64,000 nucleotides of DNA from NCBI RefSeq assembly GCF_003286085.1, contig NW_020825706.1, forward strand, positions 2,914,001-2,978,000, written 5' to 3'. Numbering within the stretch: position 1 is the stretch's first letter; each line of letters begins with the position of its first letter. A program made the position numbers and the translations under genes. Under the pieces are notes generated by a model, which saw only the letters and a list, made by a program, of their open reading frames with translations, did no database searches and was not told where the DNA came from. The DNA comes from Drosophila persimilis (taxonomy: Eukaryota > Arthropoda > Insecta > Diptera > Drosophilidae). Positions 1 to 18,205 of the stretch are shown here, one piece after another.

Positions 1-6862
<6,862 letters not shown>

Positions 6863-9800
6863 AGAAAATACACCTACTACCTACCTACCTACCTATCCGT
6901 ATATGTAAACGTTATTAACCTATCCTAACATTACTATCCACCAAAAATCTTAACTGAAACTTGAATTTTTGTATCTCTACAAAACGAGGAAACGATGAAT
7001 CTTAACTCCTACTTTAAATAATTTTGCTACTCGAATTTTCTCACTCTAATTGCTACCAAAACTCGAACTTTATTATTATTTTGTACTTGTATTGTCTAGG
7101 CAGCTTGTTCAGAACAAACAGCAGCAACCACACTCGAAATACTCGAAGAACTTGCAACAAATAGTGCTTTTTGAAACCAAAAAAAAAACTTAAAGAAAAA
7201 CAAAAAGAAACGAAAGAAAATGAAAATAAGATATCCAAACTGTTAACTCAATGTGTGCATGCCTAGTTATGTGTCAAATTGTAGTTGAATTAATTTAATT
7301 TGCATTTTGAATTATTGTTTTTACTTTAAATGGAATTTAAATCAAAGCAAAAGCAAAAGCAAACCAATACTCAAGCAAAGCAACTCTTAACTCTCAATAA
7401 AAATAAAAGCAAACCTTGAACCACTTCTTGCAGAAGCCTATAAATAGTTCTAAAATAAAGATAAAAGCTAAAGATAAATATAAATATTAAATCAAATAAC
7501 AAATCTATATATGTATGTATGAAATTATGGAGAGAAATACAGAAAGAGAGAGAATGAGGAGTGAATCAAATGCAATAAGAGGTCAATGATAAAACTGCTT
7601 ATAAATTACATTTGCAGCCAACGTAGTGCTATATACGAAATATTTATTCAATTTGCATAAAAATAAACACAATTAAATTAAACAAAGTATCCGTAAATAA
7701 ACCAATAAACAAATTGTTCAAATCCAAAACCCAATTACAATGGAGAACAACAAAAATCAACTGACACAAAATCTATACACATAAATATATTGTATGGGAG
7801 AAGAGCAAGTTTCGAAGGTGATCGAATAAAGTTATATATGTATAAATTAAAGAAGCCTCCAACGGAATGGAAAATATTAATTCCCGCCTTATCTACTCCA
7901 ACCAGCACACATGCCTATAAGACGGACACATTATAAATTCAGGCAGCTCTTCCTTGGCCACAATTTATGCCCAATTTTGAAGTCATTTCGAACCGTTTGT
8001 CTCCTGATAATTGCTAATAATTTAGCGTCACTTGACGACCTAAAGCCCCCCACAGCCCTGGGCACCTTATCAATAGAAAGACAGTGAAAGAGACAGGGAG
8101 AGGAAGAGAGCTTGTACGCCATCAATGCCTCGTAGCCCAAATACTGCCTGCCATCTACCAAAAAATATTTCACTATTTCCATATACCATGTGCCATGTAT
8201 TTTTGTGTGTGCGTACAGCTCTTGTTATCAGCCTTCATTATTCATAATGTTCGTTTAATTTGGCTTCAAGCACAAAATTGTTTGTAAATGGCAGTTATAG
8301 CCTTACCATTGAGTGGTACCCAACCCCCACTCAAACGATTCATACATGTATCGATAGTTCTGAGTACCCACCTCACATTCACCTTGTGATTTATCAAAAT
8401 ATGGCCGCGTGCTAAATAATATATCTTTTGGTAGCATAGGCCTGTATGATGGGGTTACACAAATGATTCGTTGATAGCCAACATTCATCTGAGGATATCG
8501 AGTGTTTCCCTGAACCTTTGAGATGGATCAGAAATCGTTCAGAGTATAATTTTCTTTGATACTGCTATAAGAAGACGGAACTTATCTAAAACTTAAAAAA
8601 AAAAAATACCCTTAATTATAAAAGTCTTGCAAATAATATTTCCTTCGAATATTTTGCTTATTTTTTCATTTTTTATTCCGAATCGTAAAGATTAAGTTCC
8701 CCCAAAAATATTAATTGGATATTCTCGCCCCTTGCTTGATAGGAGTACAAATTTTATTACTTGTTGGGAAATCGGAAGATATGAATAGAGTTCCCTGAAT
8801 GTCGTTTCATATAGAACCCAACCTCTATTTAAACAGTTGTGTGAACACGTTCTTTTATTATGAATTTTGGTAGAATCATAAAAATTTAATCGGCAATCGA
8901 TTGCTGATATTTCATTGCCTGATTCAGCCAAAGACCACCCATAAAAATCTATTTGTAAATTGGTTAAATCATATTTAGTTCCTAAGGAACACTATCGGAA
9001 TGAAATCAAACCAAATTGAGTCATTGAGCTAAATCTTTATAAAGAGGTGAGCCATTCCTAAGAGTGAGTCTTGATTCCTGAGTGAAAGGTGTTGCATCGT
9101 GTGAAATGAAAACAAGGGGGTAGTCTCATCTCCACCCCCTCTCCTCCTCGTTCTAAGTACAGCCAAATTATCTAGAAGATACACATGGGTTTTTTTTGGG
9201 GAGCGACCTGGAAAACAGAATCATAATGGTATCTATCTGGGGAAACTGTTGAATCAACAGCAATAACAACAATTAGAAGCATTTATAGACGCAGTTTGGT
9301 TTGCTTTTTTTATCGCCAAAGCAAAGGCCGAAATCAAAAGTAATCCATCATCTGGGAGGCTTTAAGGGGGAGCCCGAGTGCGAGTACAGCTGATAAGGTG
9401 TACACCTCTATTCTGCTTACACCCCCAAAAAATACAAAATAAACACAAAACCCTCTTGGGAATTCAGAATTCTCTCAGCGAATAGAACAGTTATACAAAC
9501 GCATACAATCAAAAGAAAGAGAGCCAAAGAGAGATCAGATCCGAAAGCAATGGCTCCTGCCGTCGAAGAGAGGCGCCAAAGGAGGAGGTAAAGGAGCTAC
9601 TCTCTTTTAATTTTAATTTGTTTACAACAACAATAAACCAAAAACAAAAATAAATACTATCTCAACAGTAGTACAACGAGGAGAAACGAAGGAAAAAGTG
9701 CCGACGCAGTCCGATTCTGATAACGGGGTGATTAACAATTACTCGATCAAACGCACCGACCCGCACAGGAATTGTCGCGATTTGAGGTGGGTTGGTGGCC

Positions 9801-10404
9801 GGCAGCACCCGTTAGGGGTGTTGGAGTATGGGGGCTTTGATTTATATGAGTGCTGGGATCGGATCGCCGCCCCTGATTGGGTGTATACAGGGTCTCAATA
9901 CAGAGCGGGTATCGCCCGTTGTCGGAGCTGTCGTTGTCTGCAATTGGAAATTGGTGGAATTGGAATTGGAGTGGAGTGCCATCGAGCCATTGGAGCGCCG
10001 CGAGCACCACCTCTTCAACCACCAACCACTATTCCCTTATCAATCTGATGGTAGCGCGCTGGGGCATTATCTATATCGGTTTCTCTCTCTCTGCCTCTGC
10101 CTGGGTCTGTGTGTGTGTGTGCGTATATCATATCTACATACCGCTCTATTATTGTTAATATTGATATCTACCCATTAGCACAACATTATATGTACAATCT
10201 ATTATATTCTGTGAAATCAGATTTAGTACAATTTATTGGGCCCTGGCTCTGGTGCTGGGCCTTCTGCTGCCGGTTTCTACTGTTCATCAATTAGTTCATC
10301 GCCTGCGGCCAACGCATTCGCTTCGTGTCTGCGCCCCTCGTACCTTCCGATCGTTCGGTGCTCTATAGGGATACGGCTCCGATCCCAACCTTAACACCTT
10401 CATC
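6863..10404. other. vilse 3'UTR and vilse-HHEX intergenic region
   Basis: The first ~900 bases are A-rich probable vilse 3'UTR with a short CTAC tandem repeat at about 6874-6896. The rest is noncoding as far as I can see. An isolated DRE-like TATCGATA lies at 8349-8356. A short ATG-led stretch at about 9550-9589, followed by a GTAAAG donor-like site, could be an exon but has no recognisable product. Several hundred bases before 10405 are probable HHEX 5'UTR or promoter, including a TG microsatellite near 10107-10120. Confidence 0.5.
7396..7401 (+). terminator. Candidate poly(A) signal of vilse
   Basis: AATAAA about 530 bases after the vilse stop codon, in an A-rich 3' region. Further AATAAA copies follow at about 7405-7700, so the site actually used cannot be chosen from sequence alone. 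Confidence 0.45.
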
Positions 10405-13400
10405 ATGGATATTGCCACACAGTCAAGCAAATCTTCCTTCTCCATAGACAACATATTGGATCATAAGACGCGAACGAGTCACAGTCCCACCGCCACAGAT
10501 GCCGCAAATCGATCGCAATCGCGTCGCACCTCTGCCCACAGTCCTGTGGCGGCGACAACATCTGTGGTTACCATACCCAAGGCAACCATGGCCACTGCCT
10601 CGCCACCCACCACCACATCGGGACCGTCCATCTATGATATATCCCGCGAGACGGTCGCCGCTCAATATGCCCTCAAGAATCTGGAGTCCAGTCAGGTGTT
10701 GTCGCCCACGACGCTGCGCTTCAATCCCATCTATCCAGATCCCGCCTCGTTATTCTACCAACAGATGCTGAATCTACAGAAGAATCCTTCGCTCTTTATG
10801 CCCCACTTCCAGGCAGCAGCCGTTGCTGCAGCAGCCGCCGCCCAACCGACAGGCTATTGTGATCAATACAGTCCGTTTGCCATGGACTGTGAAGGTGAGT
10901 ACAAGTAGGGGATCACAGCTACTATAATATAATATAACATACTTACTATACCATATACGTATGGTATGCATAAAGGATAATGAAGGTATATATGGGATAA
11001 CATGGAGGGGATACATATATCAGAGGCTAGAGAGGATAAAAGGTGGAATATTCCTAACTGACGATCTCTCATAGATATTTAGAAGAACTCATGTAGCTAA
11101 AGTTCCTTATGGGAAACTGCAAGATGTTTATTCCGATGGGATTCATAAAGAATTTAGGGATCTTCGAGATTTTCTAAATGGAATGTGAAGAGTGACTAAA
11201 GTGGCAACACTCTTCTTACAAAGTCTAGAAAGGATCTCACAAGGATTTGCTGGACATATCTGGGACGTCTATATTCCATATTCCGTATATAATTTAACAT
11301 TTCCAATGTGAGACTTCCCTGGGTAAAAACTTTCCCCTGGGCATTTTAAATTTTAAATTCCCAATTTCTCAGGTCCACCCACTATTAGCATTCGGTCATA
11401 GATAATTGTGAAATACCGGATATGAGTCAGAGAGTTCGTATCATATATCATGAATGAATGAGCGATACAATTATCAATTATAGGCTAAACATGCTGATAA
11501 ATGTAGCAACTTTATAAGTACTACTACATTCATAAACAAGTGAGATGTTAATCCCATCAAGATATGAGGAAATGTGTACCTGAAAATTATGAATAGTTTA
11601 GCAAATAAATGAGGCAACTTTGGTAAGGTCTTAGGAAATTACAAACACAAATTTCTGTTGAACTTTCACACAGAGTTAGCCAGTTTTTGTATATCTCCAG
11701 GGATTAAAGGGTAACCCCTGAGACAGTTCCAAGTTCAAGTCAATGAACTTGATGGATAACAAGCCCATAGTAAGTAATCCCTGACATATGGAAATTGATC
11801 GACCTTGATGGGAACAAGTCTGAAAATTATGTTAAAGTCCTCATTGAAATACAGTCTCAACCGTTCAAAGTCCAGCACTGTTCAATCTACCAATAATATT
11901 ACAATGAGGATCCCACACAAAATGGGCCATAAACATGATAAATGTGTGTGCCCTGTGGGATGTTTGTCAAAGTCAAGTGTTGGCGCCAATGCCACTTGAA
12001 ATCTAACTTTCTCTCCCCATCTGACTCCCCCCAGTTGCATTCTCAGTGCAGTGTAACGGTAGAATAACAATAACCCCACCCACCTTTTGAGAACTCAGCC
12101 AGAAACCAGGGGAAATTGTAATATGTACTGATAAAGTCGCCGCCCTAATTCTACCCCTAACTCTGCCACCCGTCGGGAGTGGACAAACATTCCAAATATT
12201 TTTTCGGGGGCCTTATCAAAATGACAAATATTTGAAATTGAGGTGAGAGCCGATCAGAAGCCATAAGAGCAGTGCGTTCATATGGGGTATATGGCATCGC
12301 TGGGAAACCAAGTGACAACTTTGGGACTATCTATGGGGGATTAATGTGTCTGAAATCTTCTATAGAATTTGAATAACTATAAAGCAAAACCAGAAAAGGC
12401 TTTACTAAGATTAACTATCTATACATATAAGAAGCTATGGGAAGGTTTTAAACAAGAAACAAAGTAAGCTTAATATATAGGTACTCTATGGCTCCCATAT
12501 ACTATGACTGCATAGAGTTTTTTTTGGGAAATGATAAAGAAAAAACCTACACATAATAAAGATTTAATAAGTCATCAAGTGATTCAATAAACTGAATCAA
12601 TCGATTTCTTTGATACAATAAACTGAATCACTTGGAATATGATCCAATCAAAGGTATTGATTGGACTACTTTTGAATTATTTCTGCTTACGGAATAGCAA
12701 TTATTCTTTTGCAATTTCATTCCTTAAGGAACTACACTTTCTTTTGGATGGCCTCAACTTTTATAACTTCCAAAATCGATATACATATATCTCTCAAACT
12801 TTCTAAATTGGTAGAGTATTCTAGCTTCGGTCTGACAATTGTGGACTTTATTGAACCATTCACATTCCCATTTCGATTTCCGATTTGTGTTTGGCTTATC
12901 TAAACGAAAAATGCTATTAGAGGCGATTAATAGGCGCTGTCCATCATCTTCTTGTGGCGACAATTGCCATTTGATTTCGATAAGCTCGTCCGTTGACGAC
13001 GCTCGTCCGCCGCCCCCTCGGGGGAGTGGATCGGTGGGTGTATGGCTCGACAAGTGCTTGATATGATTTGGTTTTTTTGACATACACATTATAAAATAAT
13101 AACAAATTCAATTCTCAACGAGTGACAAAAAAAAACAAAACAAAAAGCCACCCGTCTACGGGGTATGCAGTAGATCTTTTTTTAGAATGCGTTAGATGTA
13201 GACCAGACCGTAGGACCGGAGCTTATCGCGGTATACGCCACTTAATAAAAATAAACGTTAATAAGCGTATTTGTAATGATTTAAATTATGAGCTCTGTTT
13301 ATTTTTATGACACTGCAATTTCCACAATATATTGGCAAATGGACATAGGTCCTATCTTTGATACGTGTCTAGGGTTATGAGGTAATTGAGTCCCAAAATA

Positions 13401-14959
13401 TTAGATTAGATCAGAATTATTGAATGAGCGCAATTTAAATCTTTCGACAAGTGCGAATTTCCGTTACGTCAACAGCAGAGAGAGCGTCCACCCCACTCTG
13501 CGGCAGTGCGTTATCAGCCCACTCGAGGTCGTACCATCGCCATATACTCATACGAGTGCTCGTACAATCGGATTGCTTGTCGGGTGGTAGCCGAACCTCA
13601 ATTACCAGCAATAGATTCCGCTCAATAGCCCCTGGGACATACTACCACACACTCGTATATGGAAAGGGAGCCGAAACCGAAACCGCACTCGTACTCGTAC
13701 TCGTACTCGTACTCAATTTCTGATTTCATTCATTTCGCAATGGCGACCAAAGTTTTCAGCCCACTTACAAGTGGGCGTTGACATATTCCCCTGATACTGA
13801 TACCGATACTGATATATACTCCAATACACATGTATAACTTGGAATAGTTGTGTCTGATTGCTTTGATAAGAGCTGTTCGACAGAGTGGGACGCAGATAGA
13901 TAATGGGGGAATCGGTCAATTGGAGCGACCAATCGAAATTGAATGAGTGTTCCAATTTATATCTAAAAGATAGCTAGCATTTTTATATCAAACAGAAGTT
14001 GTTTCTTTCAAGAGTCACTTTAAGGTTTACAAGGAATTTTTGCATAGATATGGAATAGGTGTAGCTTCAATACACATATACCAAAGGTGTAATTAGGGTG
14101 ACCTAATCGATCAGATGATGAATTGTGTGCTGATAAACCAGACTGGAAATTCAAAGAATCATTTACGGAAATATTTCTGTGGGTCGGGGATTCTAATAAA
14201 AATAATTCGGGTATTATACGAATATATCCATCGAGTATTAAAGAAATTGTTAAAAGGATTTGATAAAAATGTGTTTTCCGAAAGATCAGAAAGATATTTG
14301 TGGATATGGAAGGGTTTTATATAGAACTAAGAACTAGAACAGATACTTACCTTTCCCTAAGGTATTCCCTTACTCAAAATCGTACCTCAAATCTTCTCTC
14401 AACTCCAACTAAAACCTTCCATTGCTCCGCTCTTTCTCCCTCTCTCTCTCTCATAGGCTTTCCCAATCCGGCCTCCGCTGCAGCCGCTCTCTACTGCAAC
14501 GCCTATCCGGCGGCCAGCTTTTACATGTCCAATTTTGGGGTGAAGCGCAAGGGCGGCCAGATCCGATTCACGTCCCAGCAAACGAAAAATCTCGAGGGCC
14601 GTTTCGCCAGCTCCAAGTATCTGTCGCCCGAGGAGCGCCGCCATCTGGCGCTGCAGCTGAAGCTGACGGATCGTCAGGTGAAGACCTGGTTCCAGAATCG
14701 CCGAGCCAAATGGCGGCGGGCTAATCTCACGAAACGCAGTGGGTCGGCAGCCGGATCAGCAGGAGCCTCCTCAACGGCGCCCAGCTCCAACAGCAGCACT
14801 AGCTCCGCCTACGGCACAGCCCTGACGTTGAGCAGCCGTCGGAGTGGCAGCGGCCAGCAGAGCGACGAGGAGGACCGCATGTATCTGTCGGAGGATGACG
14901 AGGACGACGATGACGAGGAGGAGCCGGCGGAACCATTAGCCGACCCCTTGGTCAAGTGA
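10405..14959 (+). CDS. HHEX homeodomain transcription factor
   Basis: Fly orthologue of vertebrate Hhex/PRH, a nuclear DNA-binding repressor. Two exons, 10405-10894 and 14457-14959, give 330 residues; the split glycine codon joins correctly (G + GC). The N-terminus carries an Eh1-like motif (FSIDNIL, residues about 12-18), the type that recruits Groucho. The homeodomain spans about residues 194-253, with YLSPEERRHLALQLKLTDRQ and the recognition helix WFQNRRAKWRR (Trp at 241, Gln50-type at 243). The middle is Ala/Pro/Ser-rich and the C-terminus ends in a strongly acidic DDEDDDDEEE segment. The start is the ATG opening the conserved Eh1 region. The 3.56-kb intron separates the Eh1 half from the homeodomain half. 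The gene runs tail to tail with dmrt93B. Confidence 0.93.
10895..14456 (+). other. HHEX intron
   Basis: GTGAGT donor at 10895 and a pyrimidine-rich acceptor (tctctctcatag) before 14457. No further coding sequence is evident. A hexanucleotide microsatellite (repeats of actcgt) lies at about 13684-13714. Developmental homeobox genes often hold enhancers in such introns, but nothing here proves one. Confidence 0.7.
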
Positions 14960-15021
14960 AGCTCGTGGATTGGGATGGGGGGGACTTACTCATAAGATAG
15001 TTCAGTTTATAGTTTAGATTA

Positions 15022-15033
15022 AATAAATTTATT
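15022..15033. terminator. Palindromic two-way poly(A) signal between HHEX and dmrt93B
   Basis: The 12 bases AATAAATTTATT form a perfect palindrome, so each strand reads a canonical AATAAA. It sits 63 bases after the HHEX stop and about 30 bases after the dmrt93B stop on the other strand. No other canonical hexamer for either gene is seen in this 104-base gap. Confidence 0.75.
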
Positions 15034-15063
15034 TCAATTAGCATAATGGATGCCTAGTGGACC

Positions 15064-17143
15064 CTAGTGGAACTGGTAGCTGTCGAGGCAGGCGCAATTC
15101 GGCAGCGTGCAGCGTGGTGCCAGGTTCGATAGGTGCCCCATGGTGACCGGAAAGGAGAGCGGCACAAACCATTTGGGGTAGGCACAAATGGCCGCAGCTG
15201 CTGCTGACGGGTTGCTACCAAATGCGGCACTTGGGGGCTTCAGCTCCATCAGTGGTTTGCTTGGGTACTGCAAGGAGTAGCAGCTTTAGACGACTCCTCT
15301 CCAGCGAGGTTTTAACACACTCACCTGATCTGCTATGACCGGCCTGAAGGCGCTGCTCCTTTGGGGCATGGCCAGCTGTAGGCTTTGCATTGAAGTATCT
15401 GCCATTGGCAGTAGGGATTTGGATACCTCCATGGAAGCTGTCGCTGCTGCTGGAGAGACATTCTCTATGGCCCGTATCAGGTCGAGATCGCAGCGTTTCA
15501 GCACCAGCTCCAGGACAGATCGTTTCCTTTGAGGAAAAAGCTGCGCCAGCATATCGATGGCCGTCTGCGAGACATTCTCCCGTCGGGTAGCACTCAAATC
15601 CTGGGCCACCGCCGGCGGCTCACACAGTTCCTCCTGCTGCTGTTGCTGCCTTTCTACCGTCATTGGTTGCTTCTCCAGATGTTCATCTTCCTTCAGTTGC
15701 TGGGGAGAACTGGGCTGCGTGACGGTCAGGCCAAAGATGTTGCCCGGCGGCAGGGCATCGATGGAGCGTCCCGTTTTGTTGGCCACCAGACGCATGGCAA
15801 TCGCATCCTCCACCGCCTGTTGGCGCTTCAGGGCGACCTGAAGGCCACCAAACAATTGAAATTAATATGCGACAAGTGAACATCTTCCTCTGACTCTGTT
15901 TCTATTTGACTTTTCGACAAACAAAAGCCACAGCAATTCCTTGGGGTATCACACGTCCCCATTCCTACCCTAATGAAATGCGAGACCAGGCCACACTTGT
16001 GCAAACAGTTTTGGTAAGCGGATATTTTGCTCGATTTGTTCCTACGCTTTGACAACTTTCCATCATCATCAGCAGGACTCAGGCCTCGTAGATTTCACCA
16101 GGCTGGTTATCCTGACTAAATCTGTTCTACGTATTCCATTTCATTGGTTCTTTGAGTTGGAATGGGGGGTGTCTGCCCATCGGGTATTTGTTTTTGAAAT
16201 TAGAGCAAGGCGAGCATTTAATCTAAAGACAATATGAATGGTATAGCTTATAGGAATATTCTGCTACAGAATTCGGTGGCAATGATTGATTGAATTGAAT
16301 TGTAATTGTAAATATTTCGATACTGATTGAAAAATCTTTAAGTTTAACGTATTTCTAGTAAGCGGATCTCTTGAAATTTGTTAGATCTTTTGGAATATGG
16401 CTAAACAGGTTGAAGATTCAACAAATTGGAAGGATTTGGGTCTTCAACAGTTAAGTATGAAGATACATTTGTATCTTAATGTATCTATCCATTTGGGCTG
16501 TGCATTGCATCGGTTTATAATATAAAATTGGACGTTGATATGCAACGACTGAAACCAAGCCGAAGCCTGTGACGAGCGGATGAGCCGCATAACGCGCGAC
16601 GCGTATTGCAGGAAAGGTGGATGTTTGACTAATATTCTAGAAAAATTTGAACCAAATCGAACCAAAAGAACTAAGCATGCATTACAAATTAAAAGTACGT
16701 TTATTAATAGTTTATTAATTAATGTTAGTATTATTAATTTCTAGAGAGGGGGCAATTAGTACTGGATAAAATTTAATAGACCAAATATAGTAGAGCATAG
16801 GGTCTTTAGGGTCTAAACGGTTCATGAAAAAATAATTTGATTTACAAAGCGGCAGGAACTGTTTTCATAGTTTCCCCTTGCTTACCTGAGCCGCCATTAT
16901 GCGTTGCCTCTCGAAGATCAGGACACACTTGGCACACTTGCAGTTCTTATAGGTGCAGAGCTTCTTGTGGCCTCTCAGTTCCGATATAATGCCATGATTA
17001 CGACAGCGGGCGCACTTGGGGACTCGATTCGCGACCTTGGGCTGCGGGGACTCTACTATTTTAAGACTTTTGGAGCTTGAGCCTGCTAAACGAGAACGCT
17101 TGCTGGGCACCTCACTAATAGAATCATCATTGACACTGGCCAT
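15064..17143 (-). CDS. dmrt93B: DM-domain (doublesex/mab-3 related) factor
   Basis: Zinc-binding DNA-binding protein of the DMRT family; dmrt93B is the fly member at this locus. Coding exons on the minus strand are 17143-16886, 15837-15325 and 15267-15064, all joining at phase 0, for 324 residues. The DM domain covers about residues 41-86 and continues into exon 2; ligands are visible as C44, C47, H50, H59, C63, C68, C70 and C73. A DMA domain follows at about 176-213 ([17 protein letters not shown]...), typical of DMRT3/4/5-like members. The start is the ATG at 17143 in a good context (ACACCATGG); the frame runs open upstream to 17176 but has no ATG there. Splice sites are GTAAGC and GTGAGT donors with CAG acceptors. 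The gene converges on HHEX. Confidence 0.93.
15838..16885 (-). other. dmrt93B intron 1
   Basis: Intron of about 1.05 kb between the DM-domain exon and the DMA exon. No coding sequence or recognisable element seen; composition is AT-rich. Confidence 0.75.
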
Positions 17144-17785
17144 GGTGTTTCGTAGCCGTGAAAGGAAAAGACTCAATTAAAACTGATAATTGACCAAAGA
17201 AGTTGCAGTGGCGTCGAGGAAGATATTTGTGGCTTTGTTGGGGGCTAGCGAAAAGAAACTAAATTTTGGAAACACTTGGACCCAGGATTTGGAATTGTTT
17301 CAAAGCCAACTTGATGCTGAAGCTTTGTTGACTTACGCAGGCGCTTTGGCTTTGCGAGGACTTGCCAAGTTTTTTGTGATTCCATTGGTGGTTGCTTGGA
17401 ATTCAGACTCCACCCATAAGACTCTGGGTGGGGGTTGTGGGAGGAGCAAAAATTCCGAGTCTCTAATGATTGGTAAAAATAGAATAGGAATAGTTTATGG
17501 AAGAAAACAGAATCTGTTTGTAGTGTATATTGTTAGTTTATATTTATTCAAATTACAAATAAATCCGTTGGCGCCAAACAAGTTCAAAAAAATATCATAG
17601 GAGTCCGATAAGACGAAAATATCGATACAAATAGATCCCGCAAAAAACTTACCGATATATACAGTTCTTATAAGCAGTGTTGCCAATTCAGACATTTTAT
17701 AGCTAGTACCGGGTAAATTTATATAGCTATGTGTCACAATTTCGTTTTTTTTAATGCAATTTTTGTGCATTATGTGGCGCAGCTA

Positions 17786-18066
17786 GTAATATTCGACGGA
17801 ATATCCAAATCGAGGAATATGATTTCCGATCATGAACACAGAACGGTTAACCCATTGCCGACCAGTGGGTATTAAAGTGCAAACCACGAAAATTATAGGT
17901 CTTGACGAATTTTAGCTTAGTTCAGGTGAAAGATATCGTGGGGTTTTTGCAACTGGATATCTTCGATATGCAAGATTAATTTAAAATCAGTAATATTTTC
18001 CGCCATTTCTCTCAAGTCGTTTCACTGTTTAAATAGAAGGGGCTTCAGTGGGCTAAGTTCGTCTTA
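17786..18066 (+). repeat. Dispersed ~280-bp repeat, copy A
   Basis: Closely resembles 31547-31837 along its length: a start like GTAATATTCGACGGAAT, a middle with AACCCATTGC and ACCACGAAAAT, and an end with GTGGGCTAAGTTCG. No terminal inverted repeats, open frame or poly(A) tail could be seen, so the class (short DNA-transposon derivative, Helitron-like or other) is unknown. It ends four bases before the Motif 1 element of r-l. Confidence 0.75.
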
Positions 18067-18070
18067 TCAG

Positions 18071-18081
18071 CGGTCACACTG
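18071..18081 (+). promoter_or_regulatory. Core promoter Motif 1 of r-l
   Basis: CGGTCACACTG fits the Drosophila Motif 1 consensus YGGTCACACTR, bound by M1BP and typical of TATA-less housekeeping promoters. It lies 125 bases before the r-l ATG, which suits the gene's metabolic role. The start site itself is not resolved. Confidence 0.75.
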
Positions 18082-18205
18082 TATTTCTGTTTCCCACAAA
18101 CCACTGTTTCCCATCACAAAGTTCCAATTGGAGATAGCCAGCCCAGCACGTGTCCCCAAATAGACCGACTTGTTGTTTGACTAGATTTAGACTCTGCCGA
18201 TAATT

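Larger units (their letters stand above)
17144..18205. other. Divergent intergenic region between dmrt93B and r-l
   Basis: Holds both promoters: dmrt93B leftward, r-l rightward. Visible elements are a DRE-like TATCGATA at 17620-17627, copy A of a dispersed repeat (17786-18066) and a Motif 1 promoter element at 18071-18081. The open frame at 17190-17600 has no family resemblance and looks spurious. Confidence 0.6.

Noticed and set aside
17143..17176. Longer dmrt93B start at 17176
   Set aside because: That codon is TTG; the first ATG in frame is at 17143 with a good context.
17190..17600. 136-codon plus-strand frame between dmrt93B and r-l
   Set aside because: No recognisable domain or signal, no convincing ATG context, and it lies in a divergent promoter region.
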